The notes beneath the pieces are model-generated. The model made no database searches, had not been told where the DNA came from, and was given only the letters and a program-made list of their open reading frames with translations. A program made the translations under genes and the position numbers. A DNA stretch of 64,000 bases from Geothrix sp. 21YS21S-4 (GTDB taxonomy: Bacteria > Acidobacteriota > Holophagae > Holophagales > Holophagaceae), in NCBI RefSeq assembly GCF_030845995.1, contig NZ_CP132719.1, positions 2,418,001 through 2,482,000 of the forward strand, written 5' to 3'. Each line of letters starts with the position of its first letter. Within the stretch, counting starts at the first letter, position 1. Shown here in pieces: positions 29,996-38,367 of this stretch.

Positions 29996-30556
29996 CTAGC
30001 GGGGCCACAGCCACCCGAAGGCGCCGGCGCTCAGAAGGCCGTAGATCAGCCCGTCGAGCAGGTCCTTCAGCACGCTGGACCACGGCTTCCCCATCCAGAT
30101 GCCGAGGGAGACGCTGCCGCCGGCGTAGGTCAGGAAGGAGACCGTCCCCACCACGCGGAAGACCTGGAGGTAGTGGGTGTGCGGCGGCAGGGTGCGCGAT
30201 GCCAGATAGGCGGCCATGAACGCCACGGCGAGGGCGTACAGGAACCACTGGCCCAGGCACTTCCCGATGGCGGGGACGCCGTTCGGAGCCAGCACCAGGA
30301 AGCCCACGGGGCCATCCTGGTATTTCTGCTGGACCTCCGGCTTCTCCATGTCCTTCATGCCGGGGCAATGGGGCAACACGTACTGGCCCGGTTCCGGCGA
30401 GGCCTTCCGGATCGCGGCGCGGACTTCATCCTCGTTCGACAGGGCACGGTAGTCCGAGGCGTGCCACTTAAACACCATGTGGATGAGGCTGCTGGCCACG
30501 AAGACGAACACGGCCGACAGCACGATGGGCAACCAGAGCTGGGAGAACGAGACCAT
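29996..30556 (-). CDS. Conserved hypothetical membrane protein
   Basis: A 186-residue protein with four predicted membrane segments: residues about 8-28, 103-121, 130-152 and 165-183. Between the first two is a soluble loop (about 30-95) containing HASDYRALSNEDEVRAAIRK and a PHCPGMKDMEKPEV motif. No function recognised. The ATG follows AGGAG. Just upstream of, and probably cotranscribed with, the methyltransferase gene. Confidence 0.8.
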   Translation of the reverse strand: MVSFSQLWLPIVLSAVFVFVASSLIHMVFKWHASDYRALSNEDEVRAAIRKASPEPGQYVLPHCPGMKDMEKPEVQQKYQDGPVGFLVLAPNGVPAIGKCLGQWFLYALAVAFMAAYLASRTLPPHTHYLQVFRVVGTVSFLTYAGGSVSLGIWMGKPWSSVLKDLLDGLIYGLLSAGAFGWLWPR

Positions 30557-30619
30557 GGCAGGCTCCTGGGAAAATGGCGTGGGGAAACCCCCGTAGGGTG
30601 GAGCCCCTCCCCCGCCCCG

Positions 30620-31150
30620 TCAAGCCGGGGACTGGCGGGGTTTTCGGGGACCGGGCGCGGAGTGGGCGCCCGTGGCCGCGTCCACCGCGTCGATCCAGCC
30701 CGCGCGGGCCCCGGGGAAGGCGTCGGCGTAGGGCACGTAGGGCTTCACGTCCAGGACCGGCGTGCCGTCCAGCAGATCCACCCCCCGCAGGCGCAGCGTG
30801 CGCCCCTCCACCGCCACCAGCTCCACGCAGGAGAGCCCGATGGGATTGGGCCGGTGGGGCGAGCGCGTGGCCAGGACCCCGCGCTTCCTGCGGGGTCCCC
30901 GCGGCGGCTGGACGAGGGGCGCCCAGCCCTCGCTGAGGTGGAAGGCGAAGACGAGCCAGATCCGCTCGAACCCCTCCAGATCGCGCAGCACGGTCTCCGG
31001 AAGCGACGCGTCCAGTTCCAGCGTGGCCTCCGCGGCCCGGCCCGTCTCCGTGCCTTCCACCACCGTGGGTTGGTGCGGGGCGTCGATCCGCCGGGCGTAG
31101 GGACTGCGCACGACGCCGATGGGATGGAAGGTGAAGGCGGGAGCGGCCAT
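30620..31150 (-). CDS. trmO: tRNA (N6-threonylcarbamoyladenosine37-N6)-methyltransferase TrmO
   Basis: Methylates t6A37 of tRNA(Thr). The 176-residue product is one TsaA/TrmO beta-barrel domain, with PIGVVRSPY at the start and the family signature ATRSPHRPNPIGLS at residues about 94-107, then DLLDGTPVLDVKPYVPYAD. It is shorter than the E. coli protein and lacks most of its C-terminal domain, as in many bacterial homologues. It is divergent from the RsmH-like gene, with only 47 bp between them. Confidence 0.9.
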   Translation of the reverse strand: MAAPAFTFHPIGVVRSPYARRIDAPHQPTVVEGTETGRAAEATLELDASLPETVLRDLEGFERIWLVFAFHLSEGWAPLVQPPRGPRRKRGVLATRSPHRPNPIGLSCVELVAVEGRTLRLRGVDLLDGTPVLDVKPYVPYADAFPGARAGWIDAVDAATGAHSAPGPRKPRQSPA

Positions 31151-31197
31151 GCCCGAAGGGTAGCGTCCCCGCCCGTCTCTGCGGCGATCATGGACCC

Positions 31198-32220
31198 ATG
31201 GACGATGCGACCCAGCCCCCCAAGCGCCGCCCCCGCTACAAGGGGACCCACCCGCGGCGCTTCGAGGAGAAGTACAAGGAACTCGCCCCCGACCGCTACG
31301 CGGAGGAGCAGGCGAAGGTGCAGGCGCGGGGCCACACGCCCGCGGGAACCCACCGATCGATCATGGTGGAGGAGATCCTGGAGGTCCTCGATCCCCAGCC
31401 GGGCGAACGGGCCCTGGACGCCACCCTGGGCTACGGCGGCCACACCCGCGAGCTGCTGCCCCGCCTCCTGCCGGGAGGCCGCGTGGTGGGCCTGGACGTG
31501 GATCCGCTGGAGCTGCCCCGGACGGAAGCGCGGCTGCGGGCCCTGGGCTTCGGAGAGGACGTCCTGGCCGTGCGCCGCACCAACTTCGCGGGCCTCGCCA
31601 AGGTCGCGGCTGAAGCCGGCCCCTTCGACCTCGTCCTCGCCGACCTCGGCGTGTCCTCCATGCAGATCGACAATCCCGCCCGGGGCTTCACGTGGAAGGC
31701 GGATGGCCCCTTGGACCTGCGCCTCAACCCCCACAAGGGCCGGTCCGCCGCCGACTTTCTCGACAGCCTGGACGAGGCGGCCCTGGCCGAACTCCTGGTG
31801 ACCAACGCCGACGAATCCCACGCCGAGGCCATCGCCCGGGAGCTGGCGGGCCGCGGGCTCCGCACCACCCGCGCCGTGGCGGACCGCGTCCGGGCGGCGG
31901 TGGGATCCGCAGACGAGGACGAGACGAAGAAGGCCCTCCAGCGCACCTTCCAGGCCCTGCGGATCGCCGTGAACGACGAGTTCGGCGCCCTCGACCAGTT
32001 CCTGGCGCACCTCCCCGCCGCCCTGAATCCCGGCGGCCGCGCCGCCATCCTCACCTTCCATTCCGGCGAGGACCGCCGCGTGAAGAAAGCTTTCCAGGAA
32101 GACCTTCGCGAAGGAACCTACGCCGCCGTCGCGCCCGACCCGCTCCGCGCCTCCCCCGAGGAGCGGCGGTCCAACCCCCGCTCCACCAGCGCCAAGCTCC
32201 GCTGGGCCCGGCGGGCCTGA
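31198..32220 (+). CDS. RsmH-like 16S rRNA methyltransferase (MraW family), divergent paralogue type
   Basis: A 340-residue MraW-family SAM methyltransferase: ALDATLGYGGHTRELL (SAM motif), VLADLGVSSMQIDNPARGF and AILTFHSGEDRRVKK. The canonical enzyme makes m4C1402 in 16S rRNA. This one differs by an about 45-residue basic N-terminal extension (RRPRYKGTHPRRFEEKYKEL) and by HRSIMVEEIL in place of the usual HxPVLLxE. It also lies outside a division/cell-wall cluster. It may be a paralogue with a different target. Confidence 0.85.
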   Translation: MDDATQPPKRRPRYKGTHPRRFEEKYKELAPDRYAEEQAKVQARGHTPAGTHRSIMVEEILEVLDPQPGERALDATLGYGGHTRELLPRLLPGGRVVGLDVDPLELPRTEARLRALGFGEDVLAVRRTNFAGLAKVAAEAGPFDLVLADLGVSSMQIDNPARGFTWKADGPLDLRLNPHKGRSAADFLDSLDEAALAELLVTNADESHAEAIARELAGRGLRTTRAVADRVRAAVGSADEDETKKALQRTFQALRIAVNDEFGALDQFLAHLPAALNPGGRAAILTFHSGEDRRVKKAFQEDLREGTYAAVAPDPLRASPEERRSNPRSTSAKLRWARRA

Positions 32221-32252
32221 TCGCGACGGACGATCAAGCACCCAAGAGGTTT

Positions 32253-32338
32253 TTCACCGCCAAGACGCCAAGGCCGCTAAGAAAGACAAAAGAAGCTTTT
32301 TCTGCTTTTCTTGGCTTCTTGGTGCCTTGGCGGTGATT
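32253..32338. repeat. Palindromic repeat family A between rsmH-like and M28 peptidase genes
   Basis: Arms at 32253-32284 (CACCGCCAAGACGCCAAGG) and 32306-32337 (CTTGGTGCCTTGGCGGTGA) with a T/A-rich spacer, followed by TTTTTTT. It lies between convergent genes, where it could terminate rightward transcription. Confidence 0.85.
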
Positions 32339-32355
32339 TTTTTAGCTTGAACCCC

Positions 32356-33885
32356 TCAGCGCGCTGCCCCCACCAGGCGCCCCAGTTCCAGGGCGAAGCG
32401 GAGCTGCTGCATCAGGCCTTCCAGGTTCCACGCGGGATCGTAGCGGTCGGTGGGGCGGTGGTAGTGGTTCATGAAGTCCGCCGCCTTCCGCTGGGCCGCG
32501 GGCTTGTCGCCCACGTAGTCCCAGCCGCCGTCCAGGGAGAAGCCCGGCGACAGCGCCGGAACGCCCGCCTTCATGAAGGGGAAGTGGTCCGAGCGGAAGC
32601 AGAGGCCCGCAGGGTCCGGCCGCGTGGGCGTCACCGCCAGGCCCACGGCCGCCGCGGCACGGGCGCAGAGTTCGCGGATCCGCGCGTCCGGCGAGCCCAG
32701 GAGCCCGATGTCCCGGGTGGGGCCCACGACGTTGAGGCTCTCCAGGTTGATGGCCAGCACCGTGCGGTCCAGGGGCCAGAGGGGCTCCGCCACGTAGGCC
32801 GACGAGCCCAACAGGCCCTGCTCCTCTCCGCACGGGAATAGGAACATCGCGCTTCGCGGAAGCGGGTTCCGGACCAACGCCTGGGCGAGGGCCAGGACCC
32901 CGGCGCACCCCGTGCCGTTGTCCACGGCCCCAGGATGGATCGCCCCATCCGCGCCCTTCCCGAAGTGGTCCCAATGGGCGGAATAGATCACCAGTTCCTT
33001 CCGCAGGTCCGGATCGGTACCGGGAAGGATCCCGGCCACATTCCACTGCTCCAGGGACCGCACCGCGGACTTCAGGCTTCCCTTCGCGCGGACGGACAGC
33101 GGGACGGGCCGGAAATCCGCGCCGTCGGCACCGCTGACGAGCTTCCGGAAATCCTGGCCGGCGAGGGCGAACAGCTTCGCCGCCGCGGCCTCGGTCAGCC
33201 AGCCCTGGACGGCGCCGGCCTGGCCCGCGCCCTCCCGCTGGAAGCGCTCGCCGGTCCAGCCGTTCCGCACCACGGTCCACCCGTAGCCGGCGGAGGCGTC
33301 GGTGTGGATCAGCAGCGCGCCCGCGGCGCCGCGGCGGCGGGCCTCCTCGAACTTGTAGGTCCACCGGCCCTGATAGTTCTCCGCCTCGCAGCAGAGCGGC
33401 GCGGGCGGGCCGTTCTTCCGGTCGCCCACCAACATCACGAGGATCCGACCGCGGACGTCCAGGCCCTTGTAGTCGTCCCGCCCCGGAGCGGAGATCCCAT
33501 GGCCCACGAAGACCAGCGGGGCGTCCACCGCCAGGGACGTCTCCGCGCCGGCGGCGCCCGCCACCAGATCGGCGCCGAAGGCGGGGACGAACGCGCCTTT
33601 CGCGCCCTCGAACGAGAGCCCGCTGGCCGCGGGGTCCAGCCGCACGCCCGACAGGCGCACTGTCTGCCGGTAGCTGGCGCCGTTCGCGGGCCGGAGGCCC
33701 ATCGCCTGGAGCTGGGTCTCCAGGTAGCGCACGGCCAGTTCGCCGCCCCGCTGCCCCGTGCCGCGGCCCTCCAGCAGATCGTCCGCCAGGAACGCCAGGT
33801 GCGCCCGCACGGCGCCCTCGTCGACGGGCGCGCGCTGGCCCAGCAGCGCGGAGCAAAGCAGGACAGCACAGAGCATGGGTCGCAC
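32356..33885 (-). CDS. Secreted M28-family zinc aminopeptidase with PA domain
   Basis: A 509-residue exported peptidase: signal peptide (MLCAVLLCSALLG), an inserted PA domain (about residues 110-260), then the M28 catalytic domain with two-zinc ligands SAHWDH, GAVDNGTGC, PCGEEQGLLGS and a C-terminal His in NHYHRPTDRY. Probably digests peptides in the periplasm or outside. The GTG at 33885 is chosen because AGGGAGG lies five bases before it; an in-frame ATG three codons later would also give the signal peptide. Confidence 0.9.
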   Translation of the reverse strand: MRPMLCAVLLCSALLGQRAPVDEGAVRAHLAFLADDLLEGRGTGQRGGELAVRYLETQLQAMGLRPANGASYRQTVRLSGVRLDPAASGLSFEGAKGAFVPAFGADLVAGAAGAETSLAVDAPLVFVGHGISAPGRDDYKGLDVRGRILVMLVGDRKNGPPAPLCCEAENYQGRWTYKFEEARRRGAAGALLIHTDASAGYGWTVVRNGWTGERFQREGAGQAGAVQGWLTEAAAAKLFALAGQDFRKLVSGADGADFRPVPLSVRAKGSLKSAVRSLEQWNVAGILPGTDPDLRKELVIYSAHWDHFGKGADGAIHPGAVDNGTGCAGVLALAQALVRNPLPRSAMFLFPCGEEQGLLGSSAYVAEPLWPLDRTVLAINLESLNVVGPTRDIGLLGSPDARIRELCARAAAAVGLAVTPTRPDPAGLCFRSDHFPFMKAGVPALSPGFSLDGGWDYVGDKPAAQRKAADFMNHYHRPTDRYDPAWNLEGLMQQLRFALELGRLVGAAR

Positions 33886-33916
33886 GGCGGCCTCCCTGGG
33901 TCCCACTATAGGGCGC

Positions 33917-34678
33917 CTATTTGGGAGGGGGTTCGGCCATCCAGGCGACGAGGACGGAGACGAAGTAGAGGCCGAGGAGGACGACGCTGAAGAACAGCGT
34001 GGTCACGACGACGTCGCCGGGGGTGAAGAAGGCGCTGAAGATCAGGATGGCCATGGTGGCGTGGCGCCAGTACTTCAGCATCAGGCGGGCGGTCACGATC
34101 CGGAACTTCGCCAGGAAGAAGAACAGGACGGGCAGCTCGAACATCACGCCGGTGATCAGCGTGGTGGAGATGAACAGGTCCAGGTAGTCGGAGACGTGGA
34201 GGTTGGCCCGCAGGCCCGCGGTGGCGGCTTCCTGGAACAGGATGTCGCCGAGGAATTTGAACGCCTGGGTGTAGGCGAAGGCCGATCCAGTCAGGAAGCA
34301 GCCGGAGGTGACGACGACGAAGGGGACGACGAGGCGGCGCTCCTTGGGCATCAGGCCGGGGCGGATGAAGCCCCAGAGCTGGTGGAAGAGGAGGGGCGCG
34401 GCGAGGAAGGCGGCGGCCCAGAGGGAGAGCCGCATCATGCTGAAGAAGGGTTCGGTGAGGTCGGTGAAGGCGAAGGGCTGAAGGTCGGCGGCGGCCTTGC
34501 CGGTCTGGCGGGCCATGGCGTCGATGAAGGGCTTCTGAGCCCAGATCCAGAGCTTGAAGCGGAAGGCGTAGGTCGCGGCGAAGCACACCGCGACGATGAT
34601 GAGCGAGCGGACGATGCGGACCCGCAGCTCCTGGAGGTGCTCCCAGAAGCTCATCTTGTCGGGGGAAAGGGGAGACAC
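33917..34678 (-). CDS. tatC: Sec-independent protein translocase TatC
   Basis: Polytopic receptor for twin-arginine signal peptides. The 253-residue product has six membrane segments and the TatC motifs MSFWEHLQELRVRI at the N-terminus, FHQLWGFIRPGLMPKERR, and FFTPGDVVV near the end. The GTG at 34678 is preferred over an ATG eight codons later because GGAGG is correctly spaced before it. Downstream of tatA on the same strand, separated by an intrinsic terminator. The flavoprotein two genes upstream is an obvious Tat substrate. Confidence 0.94.
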   Translation of the reverse strand: MSPLSPDKMSFWEHLQELRVRIVRSLIIVAVCFAATYAFRFKLWIWAQKPFIDAMARQTGKAAADLQPFAFTDLTEPFFSMMRLSLWAAAFLAAPLLFHQLWGFIRPGLMPKERRLVVPFVVVTSGCFLTGSAFAYTQAFKFLGDILFQEAATAGLRANLHVSDYLDLFISTTLITGVMFELPVLFFFLAKFRIVTARLMLKYWRHATMAILIFSAFFTPGDVVVTTLFFSVVLLGLYFVSVLVAWMAEPPPK

Positions 34679-34693
34679 CAGCGTCCTCCGCGG

Positions 34694-34726
34694 AAAAAAA
34701 GCCCGGTCCCCGTGGAGACCGGGCTT
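34694..34726 (-). terminator. Intrinsic terminator between tatA and tatC
   Basis: Read on the minus strand: AAGCCCGGTC, 8-nt loop, GACCGGGCTT, then a run of seven T (34700-34694). Stem and U-tract are both near ideal. It lies 36 bp after tatA and 16 bp before the tatC start, so tatC depends on readthrough. Confidence 0.85.
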
Positions 34727-34762
34727 GGGATTCAGGACTCGGCGCCAGGCGCCGGGCCGGTC

Positions 34763-34921
34763 TCAGTCCTTGACGGCGCTGGTCAGCTCTTTGGTGGCCT
34801 TCTTGAATTCCTGGATGCCCTTGCCCAGGCTCTTGCCCAGTTCCGGCAGGCGGGAGGGTCCGAAGAAGATCAGCAGCGCGATGCCGATCAGCAGGATTTC
34901 CATCATTCCTAGATTGCCCAT
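34763..34921 (-). CDS. tatA: Twin-arginine translocase subunit TatA
   Basis: Pore-forming Tat subunit. The 52-residue product has a membrane helix (MEILLIGIALLIFFGPSRL), the conserved FGPSRLPELGKSLG hinge and an amphipathic helix (GIQEFKKATKEL). It is shorter than most TatA proteins, with almost no charged tail. The start at 34921 is set by the family; the upstream frame is intergenic. No separate tatB is seen, so it may be a bifunctional TatA/TatB system. Confidence 0.92.
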   Translation of the reverse strand: MGNLGMMEILLIGIALLIFFGPSRLPELGKSLGKGIQEFKKATKELTSAVKD

Positions 34922-34974
34922 GGGTGCTCCATCGGTGGCGGTGGTTGAAATCGGGGATGCCGGGCCGCGAGGGC

Positions 34975-35346
34975 TCAGGGCACCTGAAAATTGAAGGCGT
35001 GGCAGTGATTGCACCAGTTCACGGTCTTCTCGTGCTGGCGGTGGCAGACGTTGCATTCCATGCGGGAGCCCCAGTGGGGCGAGGCGTGGGGATTCTCGGG
35101 CTTCACCTCGGCGGTCTTCTTGGCCAGGTCGGCCTCGGGGCCGTGGCAGCCCAGGCAGCGCTCCGCGGGAACGAACGTCTTCTTCTTCCCATTGCCGTGG
35201 CAGTCCGCGCAGCTCACGCCCTTCGCCTTGTGGAGGTCGGCGGTGAAGGTGGCCGGCTGGGCCGCGGCGAGGCCGAGGGGGATCATCGCCGCGAACAGCA
35301 GCAGGCGGGTGGCGGTCCGGAAGCGGTGGAAAAGGGAGGTCGGCAT
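34975..35346 (-). CDS. Periplasmic tetraheme cytochrome c (c3/flavocytochrome-c heme-domain type)
   Basis: A 123-residue exported protein with a signal peptide (residues about 1-28, LLLFAAMIPLGLAAAQ) and four CxxCH haem sites: CADCH, CLGCH, CNVCH and CNHCH. Size and spacing resemble the small tetraheme domain fused to Shewanella-type flavocytochrome c fumarate reductases. Here it is a separate gene, 38 bp after the flavoprotein stop, and is the likely electron donor to it. Start at 35346; an ATG 12 codons upstream is also possible. Confidence 0.9.
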   Translation of the reverse strand: MPTSLFHRFRTATRLLLFAAMIPLGLAAAQPATFTADLHKAKGVSCADCHGNGKKKTFVPAERCLGCHGPEADLAKKTAEVKPENPHASPHWGSRMECNVCHRQHEKTVNWCNHCHAFNFQVP

Positions 35347-35384
35347 GGGGGAAATCCTCGCGTTCAAGTGGGTGGGATGCATGC

Positions 35385-36929
35385 TCAGCTCCAGGCCTTC
35401 TCGCGGCCCGCGTTCCGGCCGGCGATGCGCCCGAAGACCACGCAGTCGGCCATGGCGACGCTGCCCAGGCGGACCGCGCCGTGGACGCCGCCGGTGACTT
35501 CGCCCGCGGCGTAGAGTCCGGGCATCGGCTTCATGTCGAAGCCCGTCACCTGCGCCCGGTCGTCGATGACCAGCCCGCCCATGGTGTGGTGGACCCGCGG
35601 CCACAGCCGCATGGCGTAGAAGGGCGCCTTCGCGGTGGGCAGGGCGTCGGGGAAGATCTTGCAGTCGAAATCCGGATCCTTCTTCTTCTCCACGAAGCCG
35701 TTCCAGCGGGTGACTTCCTCCAGGAAGGTGCCGGCCGGCATGTCGTAGGCTCGGGCCACCTCGTCGAGGGTGTTGAAGCGCCGCACCGCGCCGACCTCCA
35801 TCGCCTTGCCGAGCACCTTGGGGACCACCTGCCCGCCGATGGCGGCGGAATCCCCGACGATCACCACCGGATGGCCGATGGCGATGATGGCGTCGGCGCG
35901 CTCCTTGCGGTTGCCGGTCTCCTTGAAGAAGCGCTTGCCGGTCTTGGGATCGACCATCAGGCCGTAGCCGACGATGCGCTCGCAGACCTGCGGGGTGTGG
36001 CCGAAGCCCGGCTCGTCGGGGCTGGTCCAGGGGCCCAGCTGGATCCAGTCCATCTGGACGTCCATGGCGCCGGCGCGGCAGGCCGCCAGCAGCGCTTCGC
36101 CCGTGGCTCCCGGATGGTTCGTGGATTCGAAGTTCGGCGTGAGGCGCGGATCGTGGATCTGGCGGAGCGCCACGTCGCGGGAGAACCCGCCCGAGGCCAG
36201 TACCACCGCACGGCGCGCCTTGATCGCGGCCAGGGTGCCGGAGGCCTCGTCGGGCCACTTGTGGCCCTGGCGGACCTCCACGCCCACGATCCGGCCTCCG
36301 GCGCCCAGGAGCAGCCGCGTCAGCTTGGTGCGCGTCACCACCTTCACCCCCAGTTCCTGGGCCTTGGCCAGCAGCTTGTTCACCAGCTCCGACCCGGACT
36401 GGTTCACGGTCTGGACGGAGCGCTTGACCGAGTGGCCGCCGTGGTAGTTGAGACGGGTGAACTCCGCTCCAACGTAGGTCCGCGCCCATTCGAGGGACTC
36501 GTTGGCGTGCTCGGCCACGGTCTTCGCCAGCTTCAGGTGGTTGAGGTTGGAGCCCGCCTTCAGCATGTCCTTCAGCATCTGGTCGGGGGAATCCTGGATG
36601 CCCGCCGCCTTCTGGAAGCTGTTGGCGGGCGCGGCGAAGTCGCCGCCGTTGATGATCGAGTTGCCGCCGTGGACGGGCATCTTCTCGATCACCAGCACGC
36701 TGGCCCCCGCCAGCCGCGCCTCGATGGCGGCCGACAGGCCCGCGAAGCCCGTTCCCACCACCACCACGTCGTGGGTCTCGTCCCAGGTCTTGGGAAGCTG
36801 GGCGGTGGTGGGTTCGCCCAGGCTCTTGCCCTCCAGCGGGAGGGCGCCGAGCACCACGCCGCCCAGCAGGGCCGCGCCGCCCGCGCCGAGGAATCCCCGG
36901 CGGCTCATGTCTTTGGTTTCGTCGCTCAT
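35385..36929 (-). CDS. Tat-exported FAD-dependent fumarate-reductase-like flavoprotein
   Basis: A 514-residue periplasmic reductase of the fumarate reductase/urocanate reductase/methacrylate reductase family. It has a Tat signal (SRRGFLGAGGAALLGG, residues 9-24), FAD motif VVVVGTGFAGLSAAIEA, STNHPGATGEALLAA, HHTMGGLVID and the C-terminal GLYAAGEVTGGVHGAVRLG. Compared by eye with Shewanella FccA, the catalytic Arg (GNRKE), HHTMGG His and C-terminal Arg (VRLG) are kept. The fumarate-specific His of the AHPTYSP segment and the following Thr-Glu are not (here LGPWTSPDE). The substrate is probably not fumarate. It lacks a fused haem domain. Confidence 0.9.
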   Translation of the reverse strand: MSDETKDMSRRGFLGAGGAALLGGVVLGALPLEGKSLGEPTTAQLPKTWDETHDVVVVGTGFAGLSAAIEARLAGASVLVIEKMPVHGGNSIINGGDFAAPANSFQKAAGIQDSPDQMLKDMLKAGSNLNHLKLAKTVAEHANESLEWARTYVGAEFTRLNYHGGHSVKRSVQTVNQSGSELVNKLLAKAQELGVKVVTRTKLTRLLLGAGGRIVGVEVRQGHKWPDEASGTLAAIKARRAVVLASGGFSRDVALRQIHDPRLTPNFESTNHPGATGEALLAACRAGAMDVQMDWIQLGPWTSPDEPGFGHTPQVCERIVGYGLMVDPKTGKRFFKETGNRKERADAIIAIGHPVVIVGDSAAIGGQVVPKVLGKAMEVGAVRRFNTLDEVARAYDMPAGTFLEEVTRWNGFVEKKKDPDFDCKIFPDALPTAKAPFYAMRLWPRVHHTMGGLVIDDRAQVTGFDMKPMPGLYAAGEVTGGVHGAVRLGSVAMADCVVFGRIAGRNAGREKAWS

Positions 36930-36954
36930 GTCTGCTCTCCTTGGAAGGACGGAA

Positions 36955-38202
36955 TCAGAAGGTGTAGAGAATGCCGAGGCCGAAGCCGGTGGTGGACGCG
37001 CCGGGGGCGACGGTGCCCACGGGCGGGAACAGCGCGTAGCTCGCCGACCGGTCGTTGTTCATCCCGTAGACGGAGGCGTAGAAATCCGCCGTCTTCGACA
37101 GCCCGTAGGTGTAGCCGAGACTCCACTGGGCGCCGCCCAAGCCGTTGGTCGTCACGGGGCCGCCGCCCACCACCTTGGCGGTTCCCGCCCCGGCCTTCCC
37201 GTAGGAGCCGAAGCACTGGTGGGCGCCCCACCGCTGCTGCACCAGCAGGTACCACGCGTCCCGCTCGTAGCGGTTCACCTTGCCCGCGGCGGTGTCGTCC
37301 GTGTCGTAGGTCAGCCGCTCCGTGATGGCCGAGATCTTCGTCCCCGTGGGGAAGCTGTAGGAGGCCACCAGCTCGTGGCCCACGTCCTTGGACGAGGTGT
37401 TGGTCTGCGTGGCTCCCGCCGACCCGCCGAGCTGCGCCAGCCCGAAGTAGTCGTTGTGCTGCTCGAAGCCGTAGCTGATGGAGAAGGCGCCCTTCCGGTA
37501 GGACAGCAGGGCGGAGTAGAGATCCGGACTGACGGAGGGCACCGTGGTCGTGGCGGTGGTCTTCCCTTCGTTGACCGAATACGCCACCCGCGCGGAGAAG
37601 CCGTTCAGATCGGGGCTCCAGTACTGCACGCTGTTGCCCTGGCGCCGGTTGAAGGCCGCGTCGGCCTTCCCGTTCACCCGGCCGTTCTGCGTCGTGGTGC
37701 CCGGCACGTTGAACCCGGGGTTCGCGGTCAGCACGTTGTCGAAGGGATTCAGGCCCCGCAGCGCTCCCACGAGGAGGATCGGGTACTTGTAGGGCGTGTC
37801 CCAGTTGCCATAGAACACCCGCCCCCAGCTTCCCTCGAGCCCCAGGCAGCTGTTGCGGCTGGTGAGGCTGTTCGGGGCGTCCCCGTCCGGGCTCACGGCG
37901 CTCTCGATCTGCCAGATGATCTTCAGATCGTCGTTCACCTTGAAGTTGCCCTTGAACCCCAGGTTCGAGGTGCCCGAGGTCATGCGGTTCCGGGCGGGCA
38001 GGTTGCCCAGGTCACCCGTGTAGGCCGAGGCGGCCACCTGGGTGGCGCCGCCGTTGGCCGGGGACAGCCCGGGCGCCGTGGCACCGGAGGTCTTGATGTG
38101 ATCGAGGAACGGCATGAACGTCCCGTAGATCTGGACGTCACTGGCCTGGGACCACATCGGCGCGCTCGCCGATAGCAGCAGAAGGATGGTTTTCGTTTTC
38201 AA
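36955..38202 (-). CDS. Outer-membrane general porin (Porin_4 type)
   Basis: A 415-residue 16-strand-type porin. It has a signal peptide (MKTKTILLLLSASAPMWSQA), then DVQIYGTFMPFLDHIK, the SRNSCLGLEGSWGRVFYGNWDTPYK segment typical of this family's first strands and loop 3, and a C-terminal aromatic residue (GLGILYTF). It starts with TTG at 38202, preceded by GGAGAGG. It is 25 bp upstream of the flavoprotein gene, so it is probably the uptake channel for that module's substrate. Confidence 0.9.
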   Translation of the reverse strand: MKTKTILLLLSASAPMWSQASDVQIYGTFMPFLDHIKTSGATAPGLSPANGGATQVAASAYTGDLGNLPARNRMTSGTSNLGFKGNFKVNDDLKIIWQIESAVSPDGDAPNSLTSRNSCLGLEGSWGRVFYGNWDTPYKYPILLVGALRGLNPFDNVLTANPGFNVPGTTTQNGRVNGKADAAFNRRQGNSVQYWSPDLNGFSARVAYSVNEGKTTATTTVPSVSPDLYSALLSYRKGAFSISYGFEQHNDYFGLAQLGGSAGATQTNTSSKDVGHELVASYSFPTGTKISAITERLTYDTDDTAAGKVNRYERDAWYLLVQQRWGAHQCFGSYGKAGAGTAKVVGGGPVTTNGLGGAQWSLGYTYGLSKTADFYASVYGMNNDRSASYALFPPVGTVAPGASTTGFGLGILYTF

Positions 38203-38367
38203 GGCAGACCCTCTCCGCGTCGCTTAATCGCAACATTTCAATGGTTGATGTTTGACTACCCGTAGGTTCTCAATCCTCGGGCCGATGGGCAAAAGAGTAG
38301 ACCGCCAGGGGAATTTCCACCTGGTACTCCGCTGCCAATTTCTGGTAATTCCCGGACCGGAACCGCC
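38203..38367. other. Leader/promoter region of the porin-flavoprotein operon
   Basis: 165 bp between the AraC gene and the porin. AT-richer than its surroundings. It contains the imperfect dyad CAAC-N9-GTTG (about 38233-38249) some 30 bp before the porin start, a possible AraC-regulator target. No clear -35/-10 pair was found. Confidence 0.35.
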
